From: Candidatus Flexifilum breve
GTDB lineage: Bacteria > Chloroflexota > Anaerolineae > Aggregatilineales > Phototrophicaceae
Direction of reading: 5' to 3'
DNA: 64,000 nucleotides
NCBI GenBank assembly: GCA_016717205.1
Contig: JADKGC010000006.1
Span: forward strand, 62,001-126,000
The position numbers and the translations under genes are program-made. Below, piece by piece: positions 43,168-53,587 of this stretch. The notes beneath the pieces are model-generated. The model saw only the letters and a list, made by a program, of their open reading frames with translations. It searched no databases and was not told the origin of the DNA. The number at the start of each line of letters is the position of its first letter. The first letter of the stretch is position 1.

Positions 43168-45507
43168 ATGCAATTTAGACGAATGCTTCTGGTCGTCTTC
43201 CTCCTGCTGCTGGTTGTGGTGCCAGCCGCCGCGCAGGATATGCCGGATGCAGAACTTCAGGATGACGAAGGTGGCGTCACCTTCGTGACGGGCCAGTTGG
43301 CTTACACCAACCCGAACCTGCCGGACTTTGGCACGCAGCCGATTGTGTTCCTCGGCGATATGTCGGAGATTTTCGGCGGTGAATTCGAGTTCTCGACCGA
43401 ATACCTCAATCTGGAATCGCCGCAGTTCCTCGCGACCATCACCTCGCCGATTTCGGAATCGCCGTTCTCCTTTGAGCTGCGTCTGCCGATTGATCCCGGT
43501 GGCGTGCTCGCGGATGTTGACAACGACGGTGAAGAAGATGCCGGGATTTCGCTGTACAACATGAACTTCAGCTTCAACGGTATCGACGATCCGTTCATCG
43601 ACGACCGCGAATTCATCTACTACCGCTCGAACAACCAGAGCCTCGACTTCGCCACGCTGTATCAGGTGAACGGTGGGCGCGTGCTCGTGTGGGCGCCAGA
43701 TGATCAGCAGGGTTTCCCGTCGGGCTTCGGCGACGACGGTGAAATCTTCACCGAAGATGACCCGATTGTGCGTATTCCGGCGGGTTGGACCGTGGTCGAC
43801 CTCGACAGCGATCCGTTCACCTTCATCCGCTCGAACGAAGCGACCGTCGACGTGATCGAATCGGCGGGCGAAGAACTGCCCGATTTCTCGAACCTCGGCT
43901 ACGCCGACGCCTTCTCCGGCATGATCGACATGATGGAGAACGAATACGCCTTCACCGAACTGAAGGGCATTGACTGGGAAGCGCTGCGCGCCGAATACCT
44001 GCCGCGCTTTGAAGAAGCCGAAGCCAACAACGATTCGGAAGCGTATCAGCTCACGCTGCTGGAATTCTTCGAGACCGCCGTGCCAGATGGCCACTTCGGC
44101 ATTGGGTCGCAGTTCCTGTTCTCGCAGGGTCTGCCCCCGGGCATTATGGGTGGTCTGGGGCTGGCGATTGTGGAACTCACCGATGGTCGCTTCATCGCCA
44201 ACTACGTCGGCGAAGACACGCCCGCCAGCGAAGAAGGCATCGAATTGGGCGCGGAAGTCCTCGAAATCAACGGCACGGCGGTCGCCGACGCGATTGCCGA
44301 CCTGCCCGGCCTGAACCCACCGTACAGCAGCGACGTGCTGCGCCGTCTGGAACAGATTCGTGAAGTGATGCGCTTCAACATCGGCGACGAAGTTGAACTG
44401 ACGTACCAGAATCCGGGCGCCAGCGAACCGACGACCGTCACGCTGACGGCCATCGAAGAGAGCGCCAGCCGCCTCTTCTCGCGTTCGAACGTGTATGGTG
44501 AGCCGCGCAGCTCGAATTTGCCGCTCGAATACGAAATCCTCGACAACGGCTACGGCTATATCGCCATCTACAGCTTCAGCGATGATATTCTCGCGTCGGT
44601 GCTGCTGTGGCAGCGCGCGCTGGCGTTGTTCAATTCGTCGGGCGTGTCCGGCATTATCATCGACATGCGCTACAACGGCGGCGGTTCGCCCGACATCTCT
44701 AACCCGATGCTCGGTTACCTGTTCGAAGAGGAAGTCTATGCCGGGACGAGTGGATTCTACTACCCGGATATCGACGCTTTCGAGCTAAATCCGTTGTACG
44801 ATACGACGATTGTCCCCGCGCCCGATCCGGCGGATCGCTACCTTGGGCCAATTGCCGTGCTGATCTCCCCGGCCTGCTTCAGCAACTGCGAATTCTTCAC
44901 GTATACACTCACGCTGCGCGACGACGTGGAAGTCATCGGCTTCTACCCGACGGGCGGCCTCGGTGGTGGCATTCAGGAATTCGCCATGCCGGACGGCGTG
45001 TTCGCGCAGTACACGGTGGGGCGTGCGGTGGGCGCGGATAACGAAATTCACATCGAAGGCACGGGCGTGCCACCGACGATTGCCGTCCCGGTGACGGAAG
45101 AAACAGTTTTCGCCGAAGGCGATGTGCTGCTCGATGCCGCGGTCGCGTGGTTGGACGAAGCGTCCGCGCCGCCGCTCACCGATGCCGGCCCGATTGCGAT
45201 TGGCGACGCCGTCAGCGGTGAGCTGGCTGTCGGCGAGCGCGCGTTCTACACGCTGACGCCGGAAGCCGACGCCACGATCAATATCGCGCTGGGCGACGAA
45301 ACGGGTACATTCGACACCGTCCTGCGCCTCTATGACGCGGCAGGCGAAGTGTTGGCCGAAAACGACGACTCATCGGCGGGCAATACCTACAATTCGCTGC
45401 TGGAAGCCGTCGAAGTCGTGGCGGGTGAAACCTACTACGTCGAAGTCGCGACCTACGACGACTCGGGCGAAGGCGCGTACAACCTCACGATTGAAGAAGC
45501 TCCGTAG
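43168..45507 (+). CDS. secreted S41-family peptidase with C-terminal PPC domain
   Basis: A 779-residue exported protein. The signal peptide covers about 1-22 (M-L-L-V-V-F-L-L-L-L-L-V-V-V, cut after A-A-A). A long N-terminal strand-rich domain follows, then a helical/PDZ-like part around 345-430 with E-E-G-I-E-L-G-A-E-V-L-E-I-N, and a tail-specific-protease core (about 460-620) with I-I-D-M-R-Y-N-G-G-G. The expected nucleophile is the Ser in S-P-A-C-F-S-N-C-E. Residues about 690-775 match a bacterial prepeptidase C-terminal domain. Unusually acidic, as expected outside the cell. Confidence 0.85.
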   Translation: MQFRRMLLVVFLLLLVVVPAAAQDMPDAELQDDEGGVTFVTGQLAYTNPNLPDFGTQPIVFLGDMSEIFGGEFEFSTEYLNLESPQFLATITSPISESPFSFELRLPIDPGGVLADVDNDGEEDAGISLYNMNFSFNGIDDPFIDDREFIYYRSNNQSLDFATLYQVNGGRVLVWAPDDQQGFPSGFGDDGEIFTEDDPIVRIPAGWTVVDLDSDPFTFIRSNEATVDVIESAGEELPDFSNLGYADAFSGMIDMMENEYAFTELKGIDWEALRAEYLPRFEEAEANNDSEAYQLTLLEFFETAVPDGHFGIGSQFLFSQGLPPGIMGGLGLAIVELTDGRFIANYVGEDTPASEEGIELGAEVLEINGTAVADAIADLPGLNPPYSSDVLRRLEQIREVMRFNIGDEVELTYQNPGASEPTTVTLTAIEESASRLFSRSNVYGEPRSSNLPLEYEILDNGYGYIAIYSFSDDILASVLLWQRALALFNSSGVSGIIIDMRYNGGGSPDISNPMLGYLFEEEVYAGTSGFYYPDIDAFELNPLYDTTIVPAPDPADRYLGPIAVLISPACFSNCEFFTYTLTLRDDVEVIGFYPTGGLGGGIQEFAMPDGVFAQYTVGRAVGADNEIHIEGTGVPPTIAVPVTEETVFAEGDVLLDAAVAWLDEASAPPLTDAGPIAIGDAVSGELAVGERAFYTLTPEADATINIALGDETGTFDTVLRLYDAAGEVLAENDDSSAGNTYNSLLEAVEVVAGETYYVEVATYDDSGEGAYNLTIEEAP

Positions 45508-45523
45508 CATTCTCCATAAAATT

Positions 45524-45552
45524 GGTCGGGCGACCCACTGGGTCGCCCGACC
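45524..45552. terminator. strong hairpin after S41 peptidase
   Basis: GGTCGGGCGACCCA and TGGGTCGCCCGACC, 14 perfect pairs around a single C, 17 bp past the peptidase stop. No U-run. Placed between convergent genes, it probably blocks read-through in both directions. Confidence 0.75.
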
Positions 45553-45604
45553 GTGTCGCCTTACTGCCTTCCATGTATCCACAGCGCAGCCAGTGCGCTG
45601 ATGT

Positions 45605-48115
45605 CTACCGCACTTCTTCCAGTAAATTGCAAGCCTGCCACGTGCTGCCCTTGGCGATTTTGAACGTACGAATCTGGTAGGGCGTGAACTCCGCAATGAA
45701 CGGCGCTGCGCCATCCAGTTCAATCGTCGCGGTGACGCTTGTGCCTGCCGTTTCCTGCAACCGGATCACCAACGCGTCTTCGGTTTCCGCTTTTAAGCGC
45801 GCCGAGCACCACGCTCGACGGCGAGACTTGCAAGAGTGGCGCGGGGTTGGCGACCGCTCCGGTCGGTGGTGTCGGCGCGAAGTAGGCGAAGAACTTCTCC
45901 AGCGGGTGATTCAGTTCGTGCGCGGCGGCGACCAGCGCCCCTGCGGTTTCCGCGCGATCTTCCCCGGCGACGATGCGGAACTTGGTGTTGATCTGTTCCT
46001 GATCCATGAACGTGTACGCCTTGTTCGGGTCGGCGTCCGTTTCCAGCGGCGACCCGTGAATCGCGCCGCGCGCCACGCTCAGGTTGAGCTTGCCGTCGGC
46101 GTTCACATCGAAGCCGTTGAGGCCATTGTTCGCAACGCCCACGTTCAAGTGATGCGAATCGAGGCGCACCCAACGGCTGAACGGGTATTCGCTGGCATCC
46201 GCCGGATACTGCGCGATGCCGTACGGGATTTCCGCGAACGGGCGGCAGTTCCACGCGGTGAACGGGAACTGCAGCTTGAGCATTTTGGCGCGCGCCCCCA
46301 TGTAAAGCGTGGTGTTCAGGTCGATGTGCGGCAGGTCGGCGTACAGCGTGAAGCGCAGCGAGGCACGCGTATGCGCCCAACCGCTCAGGCATTCGATCGT
46401 CACCCACACGTCGCCGTTGGTGATCACGCGCACGCCGGGGCCTTCGCGCGACTCCGCCCCGACGAACGCGCCGACTTCCGCCGGGGACAGAATCTCCAGC
46501 GGGGCGAATGGCTCGTTGAAGACAACGCTGAAGTCGCTGCCCCACGCATTCGGTCGGTCTTTCATAGCGACGAAGCGCACCGCGCCGTTGAGCAGGTCTT
46601 TCCCGCTCGCTTTGTGGATGAGTGAGACGAGCCCACAGGCCCGATCAAACGTCGCGGTCCAGAACGGCGTAGTGACGGAGATGGCTTGATCCGTCTCCTG
46701 CACAGCGATTCGGCGCTCAAAGGTTGGCGCGGGCTGAAAGCGAATTTCGTAGCGGCGGATGCTCAGTGGGGGAATGTCCGCGATGAACCCGCAGAACGGT
46801 TTCCACGCATTCTCGTCGAGGATAATCGCGTCGCCGCCGCGATTCTGTGAGGTGACTAACGCGCCCTGATCGTCGTAGAGTGCGTACTCTTTGTAGGCAG
46901 GTGGGGGCGCGTAATCGCTCAAAAAGTTGAGTCCGACCGCAGTGCGAATGGGGGTTCCGTGCGGGTTGCCCACGTAGACGGGGATCGTATCCGGCGTTGG
47001 CGTAACGTGCGGCATGAGCGCATGCTGCCCTTTGACGATCACGCGGCGGGCGACATCATGCGCGAAGCCGAACATGTCATCGACACCGCCGATGGCTTCT
47101 TCCGAGAGCGAACCGCACAGCGTATCGTGAAGCTGTTGAACAGATGCCGTTTCCACGCCTCGCGCAGTTGGTCGGCGGGGTAAGGGCGACCAAAGCGCCA
47201 CCACGCCGCCGCTGCCCAGCGTTCCGCCGAGGCGAGCAGGGCTTCACCTTCACGCATCTGCCGCTTGATCGGCGCGACGCTGGTATACGTGCCGCTCAGC
47301 GTGCGCTGCAGTTCACCCTGATACACGGGATACTCGTGCAGATACGGCTGATGCGCCGCGTAGAACGCTTCCGGCGTGCTGTGGCGGATTTCGACATCGG
47401 CGTCTTTGAATTCGGCCAGCAGCTTGCGGAAGTTGAGCAGTTCGGCGCGCGTCGGCCCGCCGCCGTGATCGCCTAACCCCCACATGACCAGCACATCGCG
47501 CCCAGTTTGCCGCGCCCGCTCGACGCCGCGCCGCGTCTCGCGCTCCGGCGAGCCCGGCCACGGCGTGCAGTACCACGCGTCGGGGCGTACGGCGAAGACT
47601 TCGCTGCCATCGGCGCTGCGCCAGCGGTAGTACATCCCCGGCAGGTCGAGGAAGCGCGTGTCAGGACGATAGTGGATATACATTTTGAAGTCTGCGTCGC
47701 TCAAGAGCTGCGGCAGACTGCCCGGATGCCCGAAGGTGTCGAAGTTGTACGAGACGGACGGGCGCACATCGAATTTCTCGGCGAAGTAGCGCCGCCCTTC
47801 GAGGATGACGCGCACGAGCGTTTCGCCGCCGGGCAGGTTGACATCGGGCTGCAAGTACCAGCCACCGGTGATGTTCCAGCGCCCGCTGGCGACATGCCCG
47901 CGGATGCGTTCGAACAGCACCGGATCATACTCTTCGACCCACTCGTAGAGCACGCTCTCGTTGTGGTTGAACACGAACTCCGGAAATTCATCGAGCAGGT
48001 TGGCCGCGGTTGTGAAGGTCGAAATGGCTTCCCGCAGCCCTTCTTCCCACGTCCACAGCCAAACCGGATCGATGTGCGCGTTGCAAAACAGGTGCACGAC
48101 TGGACGACTAGACAT
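45605..48115 (-). CDS. GH38 alpha-mannosidase, interrupted by two compensating frameshifts
   Basis: 837 codons from ATG 48115 (AAGGG site) to the TAG at 45605, once two single-base indels are corrected. The N-terminal GH38 domain shows N-A-H-I-D-P-V-W-L-W-T-W, G-R-W-N-I-T-G-G-W and N-F-D-T-F-G-H with the nucleophile Asp. A base is missing near 47135: the text should read F-N-Q-L-H-D-T-L-C-G-S. An extra base in the TTTT at 45791-45794 breaks the ending; in the corrected frame it continues L-K-A-E-T-E-D-A-L-V-I-R-L-Q-E. The total is an exact multiple of three, so both errors cancel. Cytoplasmic; removes alpha-mannose from imported glycans. Confidence 0.85.
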
Positions 48116-48124
48116 CGGCAACCC

Positions 48125-50161
48125 TTACAGCGGCGTGACCCGCACGAGCAGCGAGCCTTCTTCGGGCAGGTTGTCGATGGTCAGACCCGTCTGCATCAAT
48201 GCGCTGCCCAAGCACGCGCCGAGATCTTCGCCCTCAAAGCCGGTGATGCGATACGTGCGGTTCGGCTGCAAGTCGTGCAGTTTAATGCTGCGCGCTGCGC
48301 TCGCCCCCGGCAGGCGGAACACGAACAGCAAATTGTCGCTCGCGTCGGGCAGGCGATACTGGAAGGCGCTCCAACGGTCGCCGCCGCCGTCACGGGTCGG
48401 TTGTCCCGTTAGGCGATACAGATCAGCTTCTTTGACGAAGCGGCGCACATGATTTTTGAAGACCTGGACGTGCGTGGTCATGCGCGCATCGACCCACGCG
48501 GGCAGTTCGGGCAGCTTTTGCGAGTAGCCGAACACGTTGAGCATCGAAATGCGCGTGTAGTAGTCGAACTGGTGCGGCTTGAGCTTAGGATCACGCGGAT
48601 TGAAGATTTGCGGCGGGATCGGATCTTTGTTGATCCATTCGCCGAAGCTCCAGTGCAGGCAGGCATCCGGGGCGACATGCGTGGTTGCTCCCCAGAACAA
48701 CTGCAAGTCGTGAACCGGGTAGTCGGGGTCGCTGAGGAAGTGCATGTCGATGCGGCGCAGCAGGCCAAGGTCGATGCGCAGCCCACCCGACGAGCAGCCT
48801 TCCAGCACAACTTCGGGGAATTCGCGGCGGATGCGTTCCAGCACGCGATAGTAGCCCATGTAATGCTCGTACAGGCCGTCGCCCGCCGCGTGACCATGAT
48901 CGGTGCGGTTGCAGCCCGCGCCGGGGTCGAGGTTGAAGTCGAGCTTAATCCAGTCGAGGTCATACTCGGTGATCAGGCGCTTGAGCGTCTGGTAGCCGAA
49001 ATCTTCGCCTTCCGGACTGCCAAAGCACACGTAGCCAAGGCGTTCACCATCGCGCAGCGCGACCAATTCGGGACGCTTTTCGGCCAACTGCGCCTTGACG
49101 CCCAATGCTTCGATTTCGCACCACATGCCGAACTTCATGCCGCGCGCGTGCGCGTCATCGGCCAGCGGTCGCATTCCCTGCGGGAAGCGCACGGTGTTGA
49201 CCACATCCCAGTCACCGCGGTAGTCGTACCAGAACGAGGCCGGGTCGCTGGGGCCGAACCAGCCTGCGTCGAGCATGCAGATTTCGACGCCCATGCGCTC
49301 CGAAATGGCGATGTTTTCGTGGAAAATCTCAGCGCTGATGTGATCGTCTTCGTACGACCACCAGTGATTCCATTCGACCGGGACTTTGGCCGAGAGCGAT
49401 GTGCGCGGGTACCAGTGGCGCCGCCCCACGCGCGCATACTGCTGCGACACGGCGTTGAGGTCTTTGCCAAGTACGAGAATCACAATGGGCGATTCCATCG
49501 ACGCGCCGGGGGCGAGCGTTTTGGCGAATTCCCAGTCGTGCAGGCCGCCGCTGAGTTGGTAACCGCCGCCGTGAATAGGATCGAAGCGGAATACCCAGTT
49601 GCCCGACCACGCGACCGAACCCGACAACACCGCCCCGCTCACGTGGGTGAGCGCGAACCACGGATGCATGCCTTTCGAGGAACGTCCGAGCTTGGTTTCA
49701 ACGACTTTAGCGCTGTCGAGCGGCGTATAGACCGAGGTGAATTCGGCACCCCAATCTGATGTGTAGTAGTGGAGGGCATATGCGCCCGCGGGGATGTCCA
49801 GCGCGAACGAGTCGATGCGCGTGACGGTGATCGCTTGCTCGCCCGTGCAGCGCACCACCTGCCACGACTCGGTCAGCGCGGTGTCCGAGTAGACCTTGAG
49901 GTGATGATCGACTTCGAAACCACTGCCTGTAAAGCGCGCAATCAGGTGCTGCACGCCCGCGGTCGCATAATCGAAGTCTACAGCGATTAGGTCTAGTGTG
50001 GCGCTGGTATGGCGCTGACCGTCAATGGTCACGGCGAACAATGCGCCGTCGCCGTTCGCACGCAGCCACGAATAACCTGCGCCCGCGTAGCTGGCGTAGG
50101 CGAGATGCTGATCGCGGCGCAGGCTGAAATCGAGCGCGGCGGTTGAGAGTGCAATGGTCAT
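48125..50161 (-). CDS. GH36 alpha-galactosidase
   Basis: A 678-residue retaining alpha-galactosidase, no signal peptide. A beta-sandwich N-domain (1-280) precedes a barrel with V-E-W-N-H-W-W-S-Y, L-D-A-G-W-F-G and F-G-M-W-C-E-I-E. The nucleophile Asp is in D-W-I-K-L-D-F-N, and the acid/base Asp in F-L-S-D-P-D-Y-P. G-C-S-S-G-G-L-R is the GH36 substrate loop. It lies 9 bp upstream of the GH38 gene and 18 bp after the permease, so transporter and enzymes form one operon. Confidence 0.93.
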   Translation of the reverse strand: MTIALSTAALDFSLRRDQHLAYASYAGAGYSWLRANGDGALFAVTIDGQRHTSATLDLIAVDFDYATAGVQHLIARFTGSGFEVDHHLKVYSDTALTESWQVVRCTGEQAITVTRIDSFALDIPAGAYALHYYTSDWGAEFTSVYTPLDSAKVVETKLGRSSKGMHPWFALTHVSGAVLSGSVAWSGNWVFRFDPIHGGGYQLSGGLHDWEFAKTLAPGASMESPIVILVLGKDLNAVSQQYARVGRRHWYPRTSLSAKVPVEWNHWWSYEDDHISAEIFHENIAISERMGVEICMLDAGWFGPSDPASFWYDYRGDWDVVNTVRFPQGMRPLADDAHARGMKFGMWCEIEALGVKAQLAEKRPELVALRDGERLGYVCFGSPEGEDFGYQTLKRLITEYDLDWIKLDFNLDPGAGCNRTDHGHAAGDGLYEHYMGYYRVLERIRREFPEVVLEGCSSGGLRIDLGLLRRIDMHFLSDPDYPVHDLQLFWGATTHVAPDACLHWSFGEWINKDPIPPQIFNPRDPKLKPHQFDYYTRISMLNVFGYSQKLPELPAWVDARMTTHVQVFKNHVRRFVKEADLYRLTGQPTRDGGGDRWSAFQYRLPDASDNLLFVFRLPGASAARSIKLHDLQPNRTYRITGFEGEDLGACLGSALMQTGLTIDNLPEEGSLLVRVTPL

Positions 50162-50179
50162 GTGCTTGGAGGCTCCGTG

Positions 50180-51064
50180 TTACTTGCCGATACCGGCAGA
50201 AATGCCCTTCACCAGATACTTCGAGAAGATGATCAACACGACAATCGTGGGCAGTGCCGACATGAGCAGCCCGGTTTGGAGCAGTGGTTCGTTGGTGATG
50301 AAACGCCCCACCACCATCGCGACCGAAGTCGTGATCGTGCGTTTGTTTTCGTCCGGTAGCAGCAGCAGCGCGAGGATCAGCTCGTTCCACATGCTGAGAA
50401 AGTTCAAAATCCCGAGCGTCAGGATGGACGGACTGCCGATGGGGATGATGATCTTCCGATAGACCTGCAGCAGCGTCGCGCCATCGATTTTGGCCGCTTC
50501 GATCAGCTCGTCGGGGATGCTGCGAAAGCTAGCGCTCAGGAAGAAAATGCTGAACGGCAGGCTGCCGACCGCGTACATCAGAATGACCGACAGGTAGTTG
50601 TTGATCATTTGCAGGCGGGAGAACAGCAGGTAGATCGGGATGAGCAGCACCTGACCGGGGATCAATTGCAGCGAGATCAGCATCAAGAAGAAGACGCGCT
50701 TGCCGCGAAAGCGCAGCTTGGCGACGGCAAAAGCCGAGAGACTGCCGAGGAACAGCGACAGGAGCAGGGCCGACCCAACGATGAACACCGAGTTGCCGAA
50801 ACTCCGCAGGAAACCGTAGGTCTCGATCATGATGCGAATGTTGTCGAGGTGTAAACCCTGCGGTAGACCGTACGGGTTGGTGAAGTACTCGGTGCGCTCC
50901 TTCATGGCCGTCATCGTCATGTAAAACAGAGGCAGCAAGGTGCTGGCCGCGACGAGGCACAGCAGCAGGAAGACCGGAACTTTCACCAGCAGCGTATGGC
51001 GCAGTTTGTCCCGGTCGCCAGAAGCGTAGGCCGAACTGGGCAGCGGGCGAGATTGAGTGGCCAT
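50180..51064 (-). CDS. sugar ABC transporter permease, MalG type
   Basis: A 294-residue permease with six helices; the EAA loop reads E-L-I-E-A-A-K-I-D-G-A-T. It overlaps nothing but begins 2 bp after the partner permease. Second CUT1 system of the window, serving the GH36/GH38 enzymes. No ATPase gene nearby. Confidence 0.92.
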   Translation of the reverse strand: MATQSRPLPSSAYASGDRDKLRHTLLVKVPVFLLLCLVAASTLLPLFYMTMTAMKERTEYFTNPYGLPQGLHLDNIRIMIETYGFLRSFGNSVFIVGSALLLSLFLGSLSAFAVAKLRFRGKRVFFLMLISLQLIPGQVLLIPIYLLFSRLQMINNYLSVILMYAVGSLPFSIFFLSASFRSIPDELIEAAKIDGATLLQVYRKIIIPIGSPSILTLGILNFLSMWNELILALLLLPDENKRTITTSVAMVVGRFITNEPLLQTGLLMSALPTIVVLIIFSKYLVKGISAGIGK

Positions 51065-51066
51065 TA

Positions 51067-51942
51067 CTAGTTGGTCTCCTCATCAAAGCGGGCGACGCGC
51101 AGTTGAATCACCGTGAGAATGAGCGTGATGACCGCGAGCATCAGCGCAAGCGCCGCCGCCTGACCGAAGTCGAAGCCGCTGAACGCCTTCTGGTAGATGA
51201 AATAGTCGAGAGTGGTGGTTTCGTAGCCGGGGCCGCCGTTGGTCAGCACGTAGATCAGGCCGAACAGCGACAGGAAGGTGTAGATCACGTTGATCACGGT
51301 GAGGAAGGCGATCACTTTGGCGATGAGCGGGATGGTGATGAAGCGCAGACGCTGCCACCAGTTCGCGCCGTCCAAACGCGCCGATTCGAAGATCGTCGGG
51401 TCGATGGCGGTCATGGCGGAGAGCAAGACGAGCATTCCGTAGCCGAATCCGCTCCACACGAGCACGAGAATGATGACGATCATGGATGTGCTGCCGCGCG
51501 CTAACCAGTCGATGGGTTCATTGCCGAGACCGATGAGAATCTGGTTGATCGGCCCGCTGTAGTCGAACAGGCGGCGGAAGAGCGTACCAATGACGACCGT
51601 GGAGATCACCGAGGGCATAAAGAACACGACGCGGAAGAAGCGCCAGCCCCAGACTTCCTCGTAGATCAATGCCGCGCACACCAGCGAGAAAAACAATACC
51701 AGCGGCACCGCCGTCAAAAAGATGAAGTTGTTGCCGAGTACGCGCCAAAGAATGGGCGAGTTGAGCAGACGCACGTAGTTGTCCAGCCCAATCCACGTGA
51801 AGTTGATACCGTTTGCCGTCCGGTTGAAGCTCACAAAGATCGCATAGCCGATGGGGTACAGCAGCAGCACGCCGATCAAGAGGACGGCGGGCAAAATGGC
51901 GATATAAGCGAAACGCTGTTCAGCTTTTGCCAGCTTATTCAT
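51067..51942 (-). CDS. sugar ABC transporter permease, MalF type
   Basis: A 291-residue, six-helix permease. The EAA-type loop is I-F-E-S-A-R-L-D-G-A-N-W-W. It pairs with the 50180 product. A repeat-bearing 272-bp spacer separates it from the binding-protein gene upstream. Confidence 0.92.
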   Translation of the reverse strand: MNKLAKAEQRFAYIAILPAVLLIGVLLLYPIGYAIFVSFNRTANGINFTWIGLDNYVRLLNSPILWRVLGNNFIFLTAVPLVLFFSLVCAALIYEEVWGWRFFRVVFFMPSVISTVVIGTLFRRLFDYSGPINQILIGLGNEPIDWLARGSTSMIVIILVLVWSGFGYGMLVLLSAMTAIDPTIFESARLDGANWWQRLRFITIPLIAKVIAFLTVINVIYTFLSLFGLIYVLTNGGPGYETTTLDYFIYQKAFSGFDFGQAAALALMLAVITLILTVIQLRVARFDEETN

Positions 51943-52062
51943 ACGAAAGACTCTTTTCCCAAAAGGAGTGGCCTGTTTATTCGGGACATACGGGTGTCAG
52001 ATACTGTAACGTAAGGGCAAGGGCTTCTGTCGGTTCCGTAGGACAGCGTGAAGTCTCGGTTT

Positions 52063-52161
52063 TCAACCTCACCCCTATCCCTCTCCTAGAGGAGAGGGGA
52101 GATAGGCGGTGCTTTTCAAGTCCCCTCTCCCAAGGGCGAGGGGACTTAGGGGTGAGGTTGA
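52063..52161. repeat. 99-bp element with 15-bp terminal inverted repeats
   Basis: It opens TCAACCTCACCCCTA and closes TAGGGGTGAGGTTGA, perfect 15-bp terminal inverted repeats, with internal hairpins (CTCTCCTAGAGGAGAG and CCCCTCTCCCAAGGG..). It encodes nothing, so it resembles a MITE or large REP element. It lies between a binding-protein gene and its permeases. Confidence 0.85.
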
Positions 52162-52214
52162 ACTGATCACGCTATTACTTGCCTTGCCCCTACAAAACCA
52201 GTGACCTTTATGCG

Positions 52215-53516
52215 CTACGGCATGGCTTCGTAGGCGGCTTGCAGTTCGTTCGCGGCATCTTCCGGCGTCATCTGACCGATGAACACGGCGGCGTTCAGGC
52301 GATAGAACATGTTGTTGATTTCGCCCGGCATGATGTTGTCGAACGGATAGATGGTGCGGCCATCGAGCAGCAGACGCGCTTGTTCCTGCAGCAGCGGGTT
52401 CTGAATGACGTTCGGATCAGCCTGCAGGTGATTCGACGGTTCCGTCTGGTTCAGCGCGACATACAGGTCGAGGACGTCGGGGCGCAGCAGGAACTTGATG
52501 AAGGTGACCGCTTCTTCCTTGTGCTGCGAGTAGTTGGAGACGGCGAGGGCGATGTTCGGGCCACCCGCGATGCCGCCGGGGTAAACCGAGGCTTCCAGCG
52601 TCGGGATGGGGAACAGACCGACGTTGTCACCGAAGATGTTGACGAGATCTTTGTTCGCCCAACCGCCCTGAATCCACATGGCGGATTCGCCCTGCGTGAA
52701 CATGAGCTGGCCTTCGCCGCTTGGCGTGGAACCGGCATCAACGTTGGTCAGGCCGAGATCGTACATCTGACGATAGGCATTGTATGCGGTGATCCATTCG
52801 GGGGAATTGATCGGCACTTCGCGCGATCGCATGTCGAAGAACACCTGCGGACCAGCGAGACCGCCCACCAGCGTCGCCATGACCCACGCGCCCGTGTAAC
52901 CTTCCTGTTCGCCGATAGCGAAGGGCAGCACACCGTTATCCTTGATGCTCTGCGCGAGGGCGATCAGTTCTTCCCACGTGGCCGGGGGTACGAAGTTGTC
53001 CATATCGACGCCACCTTCAGCCATCTTTTCCTTGTTGTAGTAGATGGCGAAGTACGAACCCGCGCCGTATGGCACACCGAGCAGTGGGGCGCTCGGGTCA
53101 AAGTTGTCGTGGACGGAGTCCCACCCGACGATCTGCGCGATTTCTTCTTCCGTGAAGTAGCTGTCCATCGGCTCGATGAACGGCGAGAAGCTGATCAGGC
53201 TGCCGCCCGCGAACTGATTGAAAACATCGGGGCCGTTGCCGGCAATGCTGGCAGCGCGCAGGAGCTGATCAAACGTGCCGAGATCGGGGGCTTGATGCAC
53301 ACGGTCAATGATGATGTTCGGATATTCTTCCTGGAACATATCAATGGCGCGCAGGATGAACTGCTCTTCCCGAGGCCCATCTTCGACAATGGCGAACAGG
53401 TTGTCCCAAAACACGACGTGCACGGGTTCCTGCGCGGCGACGGGTGCGATGCCGACTGCAACCACTAGCAGACTGCACAACAACAGTATGTGAATGCGAA
53501 CACGATTTTTGAACAT
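52215..53516 (-). CDS. sugar ABC transporter substrate-binding protein (Sec signal)
   Basis: A 433-residue family-1 binding protein with a Sec signal peptide (I-L-L-L-C-S-L-L-V-V-A-V-G, cut near V-A-A-Q). The mature protein shows P-A-T-W-E-E-L-I-A-L-A-Q-S and G-E-S-A-M-W-I-Q-G-G-W, typical of CUT1 binders. It supplies the permeases at 50180-51942. Unlike the first system it is not Tat-exported. Ligand probably galacto- or manno-oligosaccharides, inferred from neighbours. Confidence 0.92.
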   Translation of the reverse strand: MFKNRVRIHILLLCSLLVVAVGIAPVAAQEPVHVVFWDNLFAIVEDGPREEQFILRAIDMFQEEYPNIIIDRVHQAPDLGTFDQLLRAASIAGNGPDVFNQFAGGSLISFSPFIEPMDSYFTEEEIAQIVGWDSVHDNFDPSAPLLGVPYGAGSYFAIYYNKEKMAEGGVDMDNFVPPATWEELIALAQSIKDNGVLPFAIGEQEGYTGAWVMATLVGGLAGPQVFFDMRSREVPINSPEWITAYNAYRQMYDLGLTNVDAGSTPSGEGQLMFTQGESAMWIQGGWANKDLVNIFGDNVGLFPIPTLEASVYPGGIAGGPNIALAVSNYSQHKEEAVTFIKFLLRPDVLDLYVALNQTEPSNHLQADPNVIQNPLLQEQARLLLDGRTIYPFDNIMPGEINNMFYRLNAAVFIGQMTPEDAANELQAAYEAMP

Positions 53517-53587
53517 AATTTACTCCCAATACAGAATCCCACTTAATTTGCTGCTCGGTTCTACGGGCGGATGTACCCCCCTCAAAC

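Noticed and set aside
48449..49759. 436-residue plus-strand frame
   Set aside because: Antisense of the GH36 gene.
52179..53468. 429-residue plus-strand frame
   Set aside because: Antisense of the substrate-binding protein at 52215, which has a good signal peptide.
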